In this document: piece after piece, positions 48,541-60,142 of the stretch
Position numbering within the stretch: the first letter of the stretch is position 1
Layout of the letters: every line of letters begins with the position of its first letter
Assembly (NCBI RefSeq): GCF_963855985.1
Contig: NC_087100.1
Coordinates: 965,001-1,029,000, forward strand
Origin: Ostrinia nubilalis
Taxonomy: Eukaryota > Arthropoda > Insecta > Lepidoptera > Crambidae
DNA length: 64,000 nucleotides
Direction of reading: 5' to 3'
Notes under the pieces: generated by a model
What the model was told of the DNA's origin: nothing
The model's database searches: none
The model's input: only the letters and a program-made list of their open reading frames with translations
Translations under genes and position numbers: made by a program

Positions 48541-49950
48541 CCGACAAATACATAAATACATTTTTGATTTTGAGGCATTACAGGTTTTTGCCTTCGAATG
48601 AATGGATTCTCGGTCCATCTTTACGCTGATCTCTAAAAGAGTCCACCGAAAACTCTTGTAAAATTAACACGTACCGAACGCGATACGGTTGGTACCGTTT
48701 AGGGCGAAGAGACTCGATCGCCGGGATTTATCGGCCCTATTGACACGGGGTTATTCCACGGGGCAACGACCTTTGGGATTAAGGCAACAACCAATTTTTA
48801 AAATTGGTTCAATATGTACGTGTATCGTAACCCTTCAAGTCCTGCTAATCGAGACACAGTAGATAAACAATTGTTATGCGGCCATATAATTATATTATAC
48901 GACCACTTGGGGATCGATGGGCTAGGTTAGTTAGTTTTCACGACTGTACAACCTTTACTGATTCAATTTCTTAGGAGGATTGTAGATCCTAGTTATGCAG
49001 GAGTTTCAATGATAGGAACGGGAACCGAGAGACTTACGATTTTAGGACTCTGAGTAAAGTCAAGATTACATAAGACATAATTTTATAGAAAGTGGTGGAT
49101 TATTATCTTATATCATTATGAGACCGGCGTAGGATAGTTTATGCTCTAATTTGCGAAGTAGTCCAATTTTGGAATGGCCGTCATTGAAACAATGACCTTC
49201 AGATTGAATTAATTTGTCATTCATTAGTAAAGACAAATACAACGCCCGTATGTAGTATAATGTCTAGGAGTGACGTCTATGAGCTTGACTCATAAACAAA
49301 ATTCGTAAACTACATTAAAAATACGTGTTCTGAGAATCTTGAATAATTATTTATGTGTTTCAGATGAGGAAAATGTCACAAAAATCATATCTAACATTTT
49401 GTTCTTGACGTAAATTCCGGTACAAGGAAAGGTGTAAGATGGTTCCATTGTCTTACTTAAAAATGTCCATGCTCCTCAAAAAATGACAACTTATTTATTC
49501 ATAATTTCTATAACTGAACAGAATAACTGTTTCTTTGTCAGATTTAACTAACAAAAGGGATTAACCGCACGAGTTCTAAATCCATTGAAATGTTTTGAAA
49601 CAAACAATTGTTGTCAAAATGCTTATTGTTTCCGAATAGGGGCTGGTGACATCTCAAAGGTAAAAAGAACCCTAAGATTGGTATCTTTATTAATTTCATT
49701 TAATGATTCTGTTTTTGTGCTTTCAAAGCTCCGTGAGAAATGGGAAGTGTGAGCAACTTTTTTTTAATAATTATGCCCGTGGTGTCTTTTATGAATAATA
49801 AAATTTTCAATTTGTCATTTTAAGATTTATGTAGGACTGTGTTTATAATATTGTATTAAATTGCAATTAACTAATAATATTCTTGAATCGCGTATTAAAA
49901 AAATATTATCATTCTTTTAGAGTGTTTTGTTAAATTATACTCGTACTCGC
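48541..49950. other. Unannotated stretch
   Basis: AT-rich; no feature supported. Confidence 0.4.
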
Positions 49951-50680
49951 ATTTTCTATATTTTTTTTTTTTTTTTTTTTTGTGGTAATGATTTCTGCAA
50001 TCAGTCGCCAGACTATAATCAGATATGTTGAGTGTCATTTTATTGTTAAAGAGCAGCTGGCCTATGCCTAAGCTGTCTTCTTAAATTACGTGGTTTCTTT
50101 TTAGCCTTTTAACCACGTTGTCATTCTCCAGTAATCCATAGGCGAGTGGATTGGGGTGATGAGTAAGACGTTCGATGTGCAGTTTCTTGTATCGCTCTAT
50201 TTCTGCGGCCACGGTTTCAATGTTCAAGTACTCGTGTATTTCATCATTCCTCGTGAACCACGGGGCATTCGCAATATTCCTCAATATGTTGTTCTGCACC
50301 CTTTGCAGGCACGCGATATTACTCTTGCTGGCAACTCCCCACAACTGGATACCATATGTCCATATTGGCTTCAGGATGGAATTGTATATCAGAAGTTTAT
50401 TGTCCAGGGAGAGAACCGAATTCCTGCCCATCATCCAATATAGATTCCTGAATTTGTGGTTAATTTGGTCTCTTTTCATTTTTATGTGGTCCTTCCAAGT
50501 CAGCCGTCTATCCAAATGAAAGCCGAGGTATTTTACACAGTTGGTCTGAGGCAGAACATTCCTTCCCAGGCAGACGGGGGGACAGTCTCCTCTCCTCAAA
50601 GTGAAAGTTATGTGGTTGGATTTCTGCGCACTGGCTTGTATACGCCATTTATGATTTCATAAATGGCGTATTTTCTATAT
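49951..50680 (-). mobile_element. 5'-truncated Jockey-type LINE with 11-bp target-site duplication
   Basis: ATTTTCTATAT flanks both sides (49951-49961 and 50670-50680). The plus-strand T-run at 49961-49982 is the poly(A) tail of a minus-strand insertion. The rest is the 3' part of ORF2. The 5' junction carries a 14-bp inverted repeat. Confidence 0.9.
50081..50660 (-). pseudogene. Jockey ORF2 C-terminal fragment (reverse transcriptase thumb and tail)
   Basis: The minus-strand frame is open for about 190 codons from the truncation point: WRIQASAQKSNHITFTLRRG, CVKYLGFHLDRRLTWKDHIK, YNSILKPIWTYGIQLWGVAS and LQRVQNNILRNIANAPWF. This is the region after the catalytic YxDD of Jockey-clade ORF2. A 172-codon stretch from the internal ATG at 50599 has no stop, indicating a young insertion, but without endonuclease or catalytic RT motifs it cannot be functional. 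Confidence 0.88.
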
Positions 50681-51002
50681 GTATTATAAAAAATACGATA
50701 AATGTTATGTAAATTAAATAAATACGTACGATATTTCCCCATACCAATAAAAGCCATTCTATCGCACTCCTCAAAGCCTTCGTTGTACTCTAAATCGCAA
50801 TAAAACGAATTGACTTAACACAGAATATAACTAAAACACTCAAGTGGTTTCCCCGCACTAAACCATACTCATCCCAACCAAAGTGCACTTGCATTTCGCA
50901 ATCACTATAAAAGCCCCTGATCTACAATACGGTCCTGACGTTCCGTTGAATTACAAATTATGCCTAACGGAACGCACCTCTAACAATTGAAATTCTTATA
51001 CA
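50681..51002. other. Unannotated stretch
   Basis: Nothing recognised. A CAGGGTGTTG at 51002 resembles a MITE end but has no partner. Confidence 0.35.
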
Positions 51003-51034
51003 GGGTGTTGTTTAAATTATCTATATTTTGAAGG

Positions 51035-51185
51035 CTCATAACGTTTTTTTTTTTTTATGTGACAGGAGGCAAACGAGCAGACGGCTCACCTGATGGTAAG
51101 TGATTACCGTCGCCCATAGACACCCGCAGACCCAGGGGCGTTACAGGTGCGTTGCCGGCCTTTAAGGTAAAGATACGCTCTCCTC
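51035..51185 (+). repeat. Lepidopteran interspersed repeat (ATGTGACAGGAGGCAAACGA family)
   Basis: A T-run is followed by GTGACAGGAGGCAAACGAGC, CACCTGATGGTAAGTGATTA and ACAGGTGCGTTGCCGGCCTT. The first phrase also occurs at about 1326. Likely a retroposon 3' region. Confidence 0.65.
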
Positions 51186-52236
51186 TTGAAAGCTTGCAGG
51201 TCGTATACGTTTAACGTAAACGGAAAAAATATCGTGAGGAGCCTAGAGTTTGCGAATAAGTCATCACTCTTCAACACTCAATGCTCTACTTCTTTGTTAA
51301 TTAATATGTCATCAGGTTTTGTGACTTTTAAGTCCCTTTTGATGTCATACTTACATTTTCCAAAATATTTTCGTCTTGATAAGATTATTTGTCGATTAAT
51401 TTGAGTACTTATCGACAAACATCAACCTGTACCCACTGGCGCTTGAACCCGCGACCTTGCGCTCAGACCCGCGCTATCTCCGCATTGATAATCTAAAGTT
51501 ATTACGTCGTATGATTAAGCGCGCAAATCTTCTTCGCACAGTTCCTAAATTATTCATTTAGATAATGGTATCCGTTATTTTATTCAATTTCACGAGAATG
51601 CCGCGGAGGTTTCTAAGGCATTGCGGGTAGACGGGCGGTTTTTTAAACGCTACAATTCCCATGCTACTTTTTATATAATAATTACTTGTGTGCTAGGTGT
51701 GCCGAGCTACATGGCATTGACATTTGACAAAGCATCCAAAAGAATTAATGACTTATTTTATTTATGTTTGTACTAGGTATTTCGATTTTTGTCTTCTTTG
51801 AAATTCTAATGAACTGATAATGTTATACCCGTTTATTTAAGATAAACGTAAGATACCTTCTTATTATAAAGAACACCGGTTAATCTCTTAAATCACCTAA
51901 AACATTCTAAGGCTAAGGTAAAGGTAAGCCTGTTCAAAGAAAATAACAGTAAAAAATCACCACTCTTAATTACTATGCTACTGATATTCCTGAAGAAAGG
52001 TGCTAACCTCCCAACACAATAGGAGGATTAACTTATAAGCAGCTTAGCGGTCTTGGTTTACTTTTGGTATTATGCAGCAAGTAGTACGCACGTGGAATTT
52101 TTTAAACGTATTTAAACATCTTATTTTTCTAAGTGGCATTTAAAAAGCATAGTTATTATATAATAAATTTATACAAATACAATTATTTTTATTACAATTA
52201 TGTATTGTGTTTTAATAAATTAACGAGAAAAGTCTG
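51186..52236. other. Unannotated stretch
   Basis: Includes a 72-codon ORF at its left end without a domain. Nothing else. Confidence 0.4.
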
Positions 52237-53220
52237 TAATGGTGGCCATACACGTTAGGGTTTGCATGATGGTTACGACCGTACATGCTTAACCGACAGG
52301 TATAATCGAGTTATCTATAGCACATACACGTTAGGGTTTGCATGTACAAGCTAAATTTATTTAACTCAAAGGTGACTGACTGACTGACATGGTGATCTAT
52401 CAACGCACAGCCCAAACTTAGCAGTAACATTAAGATTTTTTGCAACAGGGAGAACACATGAGCGTCTTAAATATTCACCACCATTCACTGCCACAGACTA
52501 TAGGAGACTGAGAGAAAACTGTGCATGCAAGCATGAGCGGGCGCACACACGCTCGGTTATGCATGTGCGCAAACATAATGGTGGCCATACACGTTAGGGT
52601 TTGCATGATGGTTTTGACCGTACATGCTTAACCGACATGCAAACCCTAGCGTGTATGTTATAAAACTGTACAGTTATTGGTGCGTGTACATGCAACCTAA
52701 CGAATATCAAAAAAGATATTTTTGCCGCTCGGTTATGTTTGCGCACATGCATAACCGAGCGTGTGTGCGCCCGCTCATGCTTGCATGCACAGTTTTCTCT
52801 CAGTCTCCTATAGTCTGTGGCAGTGAATGGTGGTGAATATTTAAGACACTCATATGTTCTCCCTGTTGCAAGAAATCTTAATGTTACTGCTAGGTTTGGG
52901 CTGTGCGTTGATAGATCACTATGTCACCTTTGAGTTAAATAAATTTAAATTGTACATGCAAACCCTAATGTGTATGTGCTATAGATAACTCGGTTATACC
53001 TGTCAGTTAAGCGTACATGCTTCGTAACCATCATGCAAACCCTAACGTGTATGGCCACCATAACCGAGCGGCAAAAATATCTTTTTTGATATTCGTTAGG
53101 TAGCATGTACACGCACCAATAACTGTACAGTTTTATAACATACACGCTAGGGTTTGCATGTCGGTTATGCATGTACGGTCAAAACCATCATGCAAACCCT
53201 AACGTGTATGGCCACCATAA
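52237..53220. mobile_element. TIR element (PIF/Harbinger-like, TAA target) self-nested in inverted orientation
   Basis: Outer copy: 52240-52578 plus 53064-53217, with termini TGGTGGCCATACACGTTAGG / inverse, flanked by TAA (52237-52239, 53218-53220). Inner copy: 52579-53060, same termini, opposite orientation, flanked by TAA (52576-52578, 53061-53063). Rejoining the outer copy at the single TAA recreates the sequence found uninterrupted inside the inner copy. The two lengths differ by about 12 bp, accounted for by extra GACT units. No transposase is encoded; the short ORFs in both copies are mirror images. Confidence 0.9.
52579..53060. mobile_element. Inner copy of the self-nested TIR element
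   Basis: Complete 482-bp copy inserted into the TAA of the outer copy. It has lost, or never had, the GACTGACTGACT expansion of the outer copy. It contains a GGGCTGTGCGTTGATAGATC phrase shared with the Helitron at 12888-13111. Confidence 0.88.
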
Positions 53221-55036
53221 TGTTAAAGGATTTCAGCAATTTTATAGTTTTATCTTCAGGAATAGCTTTATACACGCAGTTAATTAAAAATTATTTATTA
53301 ATCCGCAGTTTCTTAACTTAACAAGTCAAAGCTGCGAGCCAATCGCCCGTCTGTGCGCACAAAATGCGGCGGCATATCGCGGGGTGCGACTCTAAGCTCG
53401 CCATTACAAACTTGACACTTATCCCGAAGATCGACTAAAATATTTTGATACAATCTCCATAGATAAATGCCGTCGATTTATCAAAGGGCTTTAGCCTGAG
53501 CGCCTGCGCCCGATATCCGATCATGCCCTGATAAATCCCGTTCGCGACAATTTATCTAGAGATTATCAGTGACGTCTCTATTTAGTATGATTTTTGTATA
53601 AACCTTTTTAGTTCGGTGCTATTAAGTTCATCCGGTTCTAACGTGATATAATTAGTCAGTGTCTAGGGAACCAGTTTTTGTCTGTCCGTTTCTCATTGGC
53701 GTCCTATCTCCGAGTTTTTGGGGTCATCTTTTGTAAATGGCACCGATTTTTCATATTCGGTGGTGCATTCGAGGTGTCAAAACATCTATAAATAGGCGTG
53801 ACTTTATACACACCTTTTTCTGCAATTTAGTGTTGCCAATATTACGTTACTTTTATACAATAACTATAGATTAATACCAGATAAAGTTTTTTATTTGTAC
53901 AAGTCAAAGTACTATCGTATACTATCGTTGCATCACTAATACTGTACGCAATAACATTTATTGCCTTGATTTAATATTGGAACAGTTATGATGTGGAACA
54001 CCCAGATATATCGGTGGGAAAATAATCAACATAAAAATATAAGAAATGATTAATTACTGATTTTGTTTTTAATTCGACATAGTCTAATTTCACATACGTC
54101 ATTACGTCGATCAGTATCAATACTAAAGGCATTATTGCGCCTTTTTGATGATGCCGCTAATTGCAATATTAATAAATAAATTGTTAATTAATAATCTCGC
54201 GAATCTATTATAAGGTAGTTGACTGCTATTTTATGGTAGCAATTCGGTTTTATTGTCACTAATTAATGTAGCAAGTTCTCATTTCTATTCTTGATACATT
54301 TTTAATTAATATGTTGTGTGTGTAGGAATGTAGAGCGCAAATGGACCGAATTGTTTGGTTTTTTGAGTATCTTTTAAATGATACTATTTTTATTATAACT
54401 CACATTAATTCAAGAGTTTCATAGCGAATTATCACTTTTTCCTTTTCCAAACTAGAGTCAAGCAGTGATTATTTAATTTGATAATATAGTTTATAGAACC
54501 GTAGTTGACTTATAACCTATTTTTATCTTCTTGCAGAAGTAAGTAATCAAGGTACCTACTCTGAAGTACTGTAGTAGAAAGGAGTAGAAGAGTTTTTATA
54601 ATTATGAAACCTTAACAGTGTATGTAATTATAAACAAAAGAAGTCCTATGTTTCATATCAAAATATCGCTTATTACCATTGAAATTTTTCTGTATTATAC
54701 GATTAATTTTGTATCAAAACTGTCCGCTGGCAGTTCCTTTCCTCTATGCGCAGGAGTGCTATTGTCGCCGCGGTCAAGGCGCGCCCCGGTTCGCACGGCG
54801 GCGGCGGTTTTTGCGGCGCGTGTGTTTTTCGCCTTAATCGTTATAATGGCGTAGATTTGGTTCTTGTTGAGACATTGATATTGTGACGAGAAATAGAGAA
54901 AATATAGTTGTATGCTTACAGTTGTTAAAAAGTAGAAGTGCTTTTCATTCGTATTTAACCAGTGATAGTTGCATGAATTGGAAAATTTATTATAGATTCA
55001 TTTTTGGAAACTCCTTTCTGATAATATAAGTAGTTA
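53221..55036. other. Unannotated stretch
   Basis: Mostly AT-rich. A GC-rich patch at 54755-54830 contains GCCGCGGTCAAGGCGCGCC and GCGGCGGCGG. The 78-codon ORF over it is taken as chance. Confidence 0.4.
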
Positions 55037-55140
55037 AGGCTGGATACAGGCCGCTACCAAGCGATTCATATGAAAATCATATGGGGGAGGCCTATGTTCA
55101 GAGGTGCACGTCCTGTGGCTGAAATTATGATGATGATGAA
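55037..55140 (+). mobile_element. LINE 3' end, (ATG)n-tailed family
   Basis: GGCCGCTACCAAGCGATT, GGGGGAGGCCTATGTTCAG and an ATGATGATGA tail on the plus strand. Confidence 0.7.
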
Positions 55141-55508
55141 AGGTAGATAAGTTGTGCGTTTAGTAATTCTTCTCCTGATACTCAAACGTTGAACGCTGCA
55201 TTATTCATAATTAAATACATTGTTTGACCTTCCACAAACATTATAGGCTAGTCAGACTTAAATAACTTTACGGAACTCTACCTTTCCTTCAATGTACCTT
55301 GCACTTGTGTTTCATAACATTTCTGACACAAGCAGGGAAAAAGCGGTAATAAAACTTAGTTACCGTTATTAGAGTATAGAGACTGTGCAATATAGAGAAA
55401 CATGCTTTGCCGTTGAATTAAAACTAGGTTCACAATGCTCAATTAGGTTCATATTCTACACAATATGTTGTATTTTATAACTTTAATCAAGTTTTTTTTG
55501 TTTCAATT

Positions 55509-55639
55509 ACACACACACTGTGAGTAGATGCGAGGATGCCTGGATGCGAGCGGCGCAGGACCGGTCTTTGTGGAAATCCTTAGGGGAGGCCTTTGTCCAG
55601 CAGTGGACGTCTTTCGGCTGAAACGACGACACACACACT
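55509..55639 (+). mobile_element. Truncated LINE 3' end with target-site duplication
   Basis: The plus strand keeps GCCTGGATGCGAGCGGCGCA (AWMRAAQDR), GGAGGCCTTTGTCCAGCAGT and TCTTTCGGCTGAAACGACGA. ACACACACACT lies on both sides (55509-55519, 55629-55639), though a dinucleotide repeat makes the duplication less compelling. Confidence 0.65.
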
Positions 55640-56188
55640 ACTTGCCATAGCTTCATAGTAAGCAGAGTTTATTCAGAAATAAGTGAAACTCAATATTAAT
55701 ACTAAAAACGTTTCTAAATCCAGTGTGAAAAAATCCTAATCCAGTGAGGAACTAGCAACCACAGCTGGCACACATGTGCCACCAGGCCAAGCGGTAGAAA
55801 TTTTCACCTATTTCCTCAAATCCATAAACCAATAGCGGTTCTAGCAAAGCATTTTCACACACACACTCTGGGAATGAACTGGAAATCAAACCAGTGACCT
55901 TTCGATTGCATGAGCAGCCAACAAGCCACATTTATAGTCCGGGCGTAAATTTATTTGCATGTAAACAGTTTCCTCCGAGAGATCACCCAGGCCTGTCGTG
56001 GCGATGAAAGTTTGGGGGACTATTCTGGTGCTGTAAGTACTCAGATTATTATCATATAGGTCTTGGAATGGAAGCGGCACGGGAGAGGTGACATCGACAT
56101 AATTATTATGATGTGACAGAGCATGTAAATTGTGCCGCTCCCATACTTTAGATAGCGACTGAGTTAAACGCTAGATCTAAAATTAAGC
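55640..56188. other. Unannotated stretch
   Basis: Nothing recognised. Confidence 0.35.
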
Positions 56189-56253
56189 CTTCTTGAAAGT
56201 AGTAGTAGTTATATTAGCCTTTTGTTAATATAACTACTACTACTTTCAAGAAG
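56189..56253. repeat. Perfect 28-bp inverted repeat (hairpin)
   Basis: Arms 56189-56216 and 56226-56253 are perfect inverse complements (CTTCTTGAAAGTAGTAGTAG... ) around a 9-nt loop GCCTTTTGT. Could be a tiny palindromic element or, if transcribed, a small-RNA-type hairpin. Confidence 0.85.
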
Positions 56254-56819
56254 ATTGGCCCAAAGTTCTTGAGTTAGATCCCCTTCAGTTGCATGTTTTG
56301 CAGAATATCAGTTCTATATTTCGCGTCGACGTCATTTTCAGCTATTTTCTAGAGGCAGTCATCATCCAAGGCTCTAAGAGGTTCCTGGTTTCTCTATTTT
56401 TTATCTTATTGTGTTGTGTGATCTGAAATCATAAAAAAGACCCAAATTAGGAAGCAATTAAACTTAAAAAACCTTCTACCGTTATATTAATGACGTCAGC
56501 TAATTACATTTGGCATAATTCGTTAATGTTTTATGACAGTAACAATAATTTTGTAATGAATAATAATTAAGCTGATGGAATTGTATCAAATGTTTATATT
56601 AATTTTGAAGAGTCACAGGAACACGTCCCAATTTATTTTTTTAATAACTACTAAGACCCTTTCCCATACAAATAACCATGCGATGTTAAAATGCTTTTTA
56701 TGAGTTTATTTAGTTACTGTTAGATTGCAATTATGGAGATTTGTTTGGGACCTCATGACCAAATTTTAATTTCTATTAGTTTCGATCGAGTTGTAGAAAT
56801 AGACTAAATAGTGACTGAG
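56254..56819. other. Unannotated stretch
   Basis: Nothing recognised. Confidence 0.35.
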
Positions 56820-56965
56820 TTTCTTGCGCTGCTTCTTCACAGCACTCCCCTATTTATTGTCAGGAGCAGTTGTAGGGTTAATACTGGGACGTGTAAAAGT
56901 GCTACATATTTGCAAAAATAAATGACTTTTATGAGTTCTTTTTATGGGCCAAACTTGGCAACTTA
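56820..56965 (-). repeat. Interspersed repeat related to 34190-34360 (inverted)
   Basis: The minus strand reads CTGTGAAGAAGCAGCGCAAG followed by AAACTCAGTCAC, and TTTTACACGTCCCAGTATTA upstream, matching the family. Confidence 0.5.
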
Positions 56966-57461
56966 AATTTCTATCGGTTCCATGATCAGACCCCAGACTA
57001 GAAACCTCATCTCCGATGCTAACTAGATTATATTTAGCCGGTGATTTTATCTGGACGTGCGATCTGTGCAAACAGACCTATTTGTTCACAATATTTATAC
57101 GAGGATGCGAGCGCAGTCATAACGCGCTGACGTTTATGTCAACTGTGCGCTAGAGATGCGACAGTTTAGGTTTTGTTTTTATTGTATGATCTAGAATTTT
57201 CATGATGTTGATTTTAATATTAAAGATTTAATTTATGCGTACATAAAATATCTTGGGTAGTTGAAAATAATGATACGCGTTTTGTCGCTAAGACACTTTA
57301 TTCAAATAATATAGCCTTAGATATCTAATTAGATATCTTAGTTATACATTTGGTTGCTGTGATATTTTATGAACATTTATATTTAATTAGAGAAACGCAC
57401 TTATAGAAAAAAGTATCAATCACTTCATTACTTTTAGTCGCTGAAACAATAATATTTTCAT
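56966..57461. other. Unannotated stretch
   Basis: Nothing recognised. Confidence 0.35.
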
Positions 57462-57532
57462 ACATTTATATGGGGGAGGCCTTTGTCCAGCAGTGGACGT
57501 CTTTCGGCTGAAATGAACGAACGAACATTTAT
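57462..57532 (+). mobile_element. 55-bp LINE stub with 8-bp target-site duplication
   Basis: Only the last 55 bp of the (GAAC)n-tailed LINE remain (57470-57524): GGGGGAGGCCTTTGTCCAGC through GGCTGAAATGAACGAACGA. ACATTTAT flanks both ends (57462-57469, 57525-57532). Confidence 0.8.
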
Positions 57533-57957
57533 TTAGAACTTGGGATTAATTGAATATTGAATATAGATCTATAATATCAATAATATTTTTCATCATTTTG
57601 ATTCAGAAAGATGACTGAGAATTATAGAATAATTTCCTTTCATTCTCTATTTTTGTTATGCCTTCTCACAGATGCCACAATCTGAAACCAAATTGTTTCA
57701 AAATTGGTTAACGTTTTACTAAAATTTCGGGGCATCACTAAGCAAGTTGCATAAAGGTGAACTAGCTCATTACATTTAGAACTACCGTCATAACGAGGCC
57801 GACGTATATCGCGACTCGCATCTGTCTGTGTAAACTGGCAGACGAGTTTACAGCTGAAGACCAGACCTTCCTAGTTCTAGCTGATACAATCTGTGCTAAT
57901 AAAACTGGCAATTCAGTGACTGTTTAGGGTTCCTATTCTGAAAAGTTGCTTGTTTTT
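57533..57957. other. Unannotated stretch
   Basis: Nothing recognised. Confidence 0.35.
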
Positions 57958-58270
57958 CAATATTGTGAATACATATGAATGAAAGTAAGAAAGAAAGAAA
58001 TAGACTTTATTAAACACAGAAGTACAAATTATAAACAATAACAACACAAAACGAATAAATAAAATAGTGGGCCACTGTGTCAATAGGTTCCCGCTCAGCA
58101 TTTATCCTGACATGCTCGTGAGGACATGTCAAGAAGCTGGTCTTCCGCGAGAGCCCTTGTTGTGGCTTCGTGCATCCCTTCGGAGAGACATCGACTCGAG
58201 TTCGATATCTCTCAAAAGGGGTGAGCAAAGAAGGGACACCGGACATTACAACACGAGACATATGAGCCAT
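57958..58270 (-). repeat. Probable retroposon 3' region with (TTTC)n tail
   Basis: On the minus strand a GC-richer segment leads to GTACTTCTGTGTTTAATAAA and then GTCTATTTCTTTCTTTCTTA. AATAAAGTC plus a TTTC tail is a pattern of insect LINE 3' ends. The 86-codon minus ORF has no domain. Tentative. Confidence 0.35.
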
Positions 58271-58836
58271 TGATCAATAGATTTTCTTTTATCTACAACG
58301 AAGAAGCTCTTTTTTCCACATAAGCTTATGTCAAGATAGTTATGAAATCCTAATCCCCACAAAAATAAATAACAATAAATTAAGGAAAAGGAGTAAATTC
58401 ATAAAATATAATTGCAATGAGTCATTTTAATCATTATGCCTATGAAATTAAAGTCAAGGGTTGTTAGAGTTAAACGCATTAGTAATTAGATTGTAACAAA
58501 ATAAATAGAGTAAGCTCTTAATGACTCATTACTTCAGTAGAAAGCTTTATGAGCGTAATGGACACGTAAAATTTTTAGTTAATGTTGTCTACGAATAAAC
58601 AAATATTCTACTCCTTTTAATATTATTATTATTATTTATTAGAATAACGCAGCAAGGATTGCCTCACTGGTTTAATTAATAAAGTAATTTGAACGTCCTA
58701 GACGCGTGCGCGAGAGTTGACGTTTGATGCCAACGCACTCGTTTCCGTGAATGTACGTTGTAACATTAAACGGGTATCGTTGGGCACAGAAGTCTTAAGG
58801 ATATTTTCAGTAGGTGCTTGTAGGTGCTGTATCTTA
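58271..58836. other. Unannotated stretch
   Basis: Nothing recognised. Confidence 0.35.
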
Positions 58837-58865
58837 GGGCCAATTTTTCAATCGTCAGATATCTT

Positions 58866-60142
58866 TTAACACTAGAAAGGCCGCCGTCCCATTTTTGTCC
58901 CACTCGCGAGTTTGATCGTCTCTAACTTTTTTATTTTTCAACGAAAGTCCATGAAACTTTTTGACTTTTTCTGATTTATTGAATTTTATCATTTTTTAAT
59001 GTTTTTGATAATATAACATAATAGATTTTTTTTTTAAATCGGATTTACCTAGAAGTGCCACTGGGTCAATTTTGTCCCACCCTGGTATTTGCCACAATAA
59101 TTCGATGAACAGTCCTTTTTTCGAGGAGATACGAAAGTGGAGAGGTGAGGAGAGTTTAGGTGACTCGTGACAATGCAGAAATGTAAATATATTGTACTAG
59201 TTTTTGCCTGTGACTTCACCCGTGAGAAATTAAGTTTATCATAGAAAGACTTAATTTCTTGACACTTATCGTTGCTTTTTGACCAAATAATTGAATATTA
59301 TTCTAAATTATAGCCTATATTATGTTATTCTGAGGTATTAACAATAAAACTGCAAAGTTTTATTAAGATCGGCTTAGTATTTTTTGCTTAAAAGAGTGAA
59401 AAAACATCCATCGATCTAACCATGAATCAATACTCACTTAGTTCAAGTTCCAGGCATATATCCACCCATTCATCCTTCCTATCCATTCATTAGTCCATCC
59501 ATCCTTTAATTCATCAATATTTATTAACTTTTACATTTATAATATTAGTAGGAAGGTGGCTTCTAGACATAAGCCAGTTTATACATTGTATGATTTGATA
59601 CATTTTTAAAATGTGTGACTTATAAAATTTTGAAGATTAAACGTACATACTTTCATTGTAATTGGTAAAAAACTTCATTGTTTGTGTACAGATAACAGAA
59701 AAATAACCATACCTATAGAAATTCCTAAACACATAGTACACCAGAGAGACAAAAAACCATACAAAAAAACTTTGTGCAAAATGTGCACTATTTTATGTAA
59801 GATATTTATTTTTTCTTTAAAAATAATAATGACTAGTTAAAGTAGTAATTTCATTATTTTAATACAGTATAACACCACGTAATATGTGACTATTTTTAAA
59901 TGAAACCAAAAATATCTGACTTTTAATAATTTAAAATTAAAATTGAATACATTTATATTTTTAAAGAAATAAGTACATATTGATTTAACTACATAGATAA
60001 ACCTTTTTTAAGGATACTACAAATAGTTTTAACCATAATATTCATGCCTGAAACTAAAAAATGTTACAAAATACATGCTGGGACAAAATTGACCCAGCGG
60101 CGCTTTTAGGGGGGTCGTAATCTTCGGCACTTCTAGTGTTAA
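58866..60142. mobile_element. piggyBac-type non-autonomous element at TTAA
   Basis: TTAA (58866-58869 and 60139-60142) flanks termini CACTAGAAAGGCCG / CGGCACTTCTAGTG. TTAA duplication and this TIR are diagnostic of the piggyBac superfamily. Subterminal GCCACTGGGTCAATTTTGTC (59056) and its inverse GACAAAATTGACCCAGCGGC (60082) form a second inverted pair. No transposase coding is recognisable in 1.27 kb. Confidence 0.85.
59197..59553 (-). mobile_element. Old Helitron nested inside the piggyBac-type element
   Basis: The minus strand starts TCCTACTAATATTATAAATG and ends CTAG at 59197, followed by T. The interior is diverged and includes a CATCCATCC-type degenerate repeat. The oldest-looking member of the TCCTACTAATATT family here. 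Confidence 0.65.

Noticed and set aside
52250..52275. Possible telomeric TTAGG repeats
   Set aside because: Only single TTAGGG words inside transposon termini; no tandem TTAGG array is present.
52624..53172. Two similar ORFs starting MLNRHANPSVY / MHNRHANPSVY
   Set aside because: They are the inverted duplicate halves of the self-nested TIR element, not paralogous genes.
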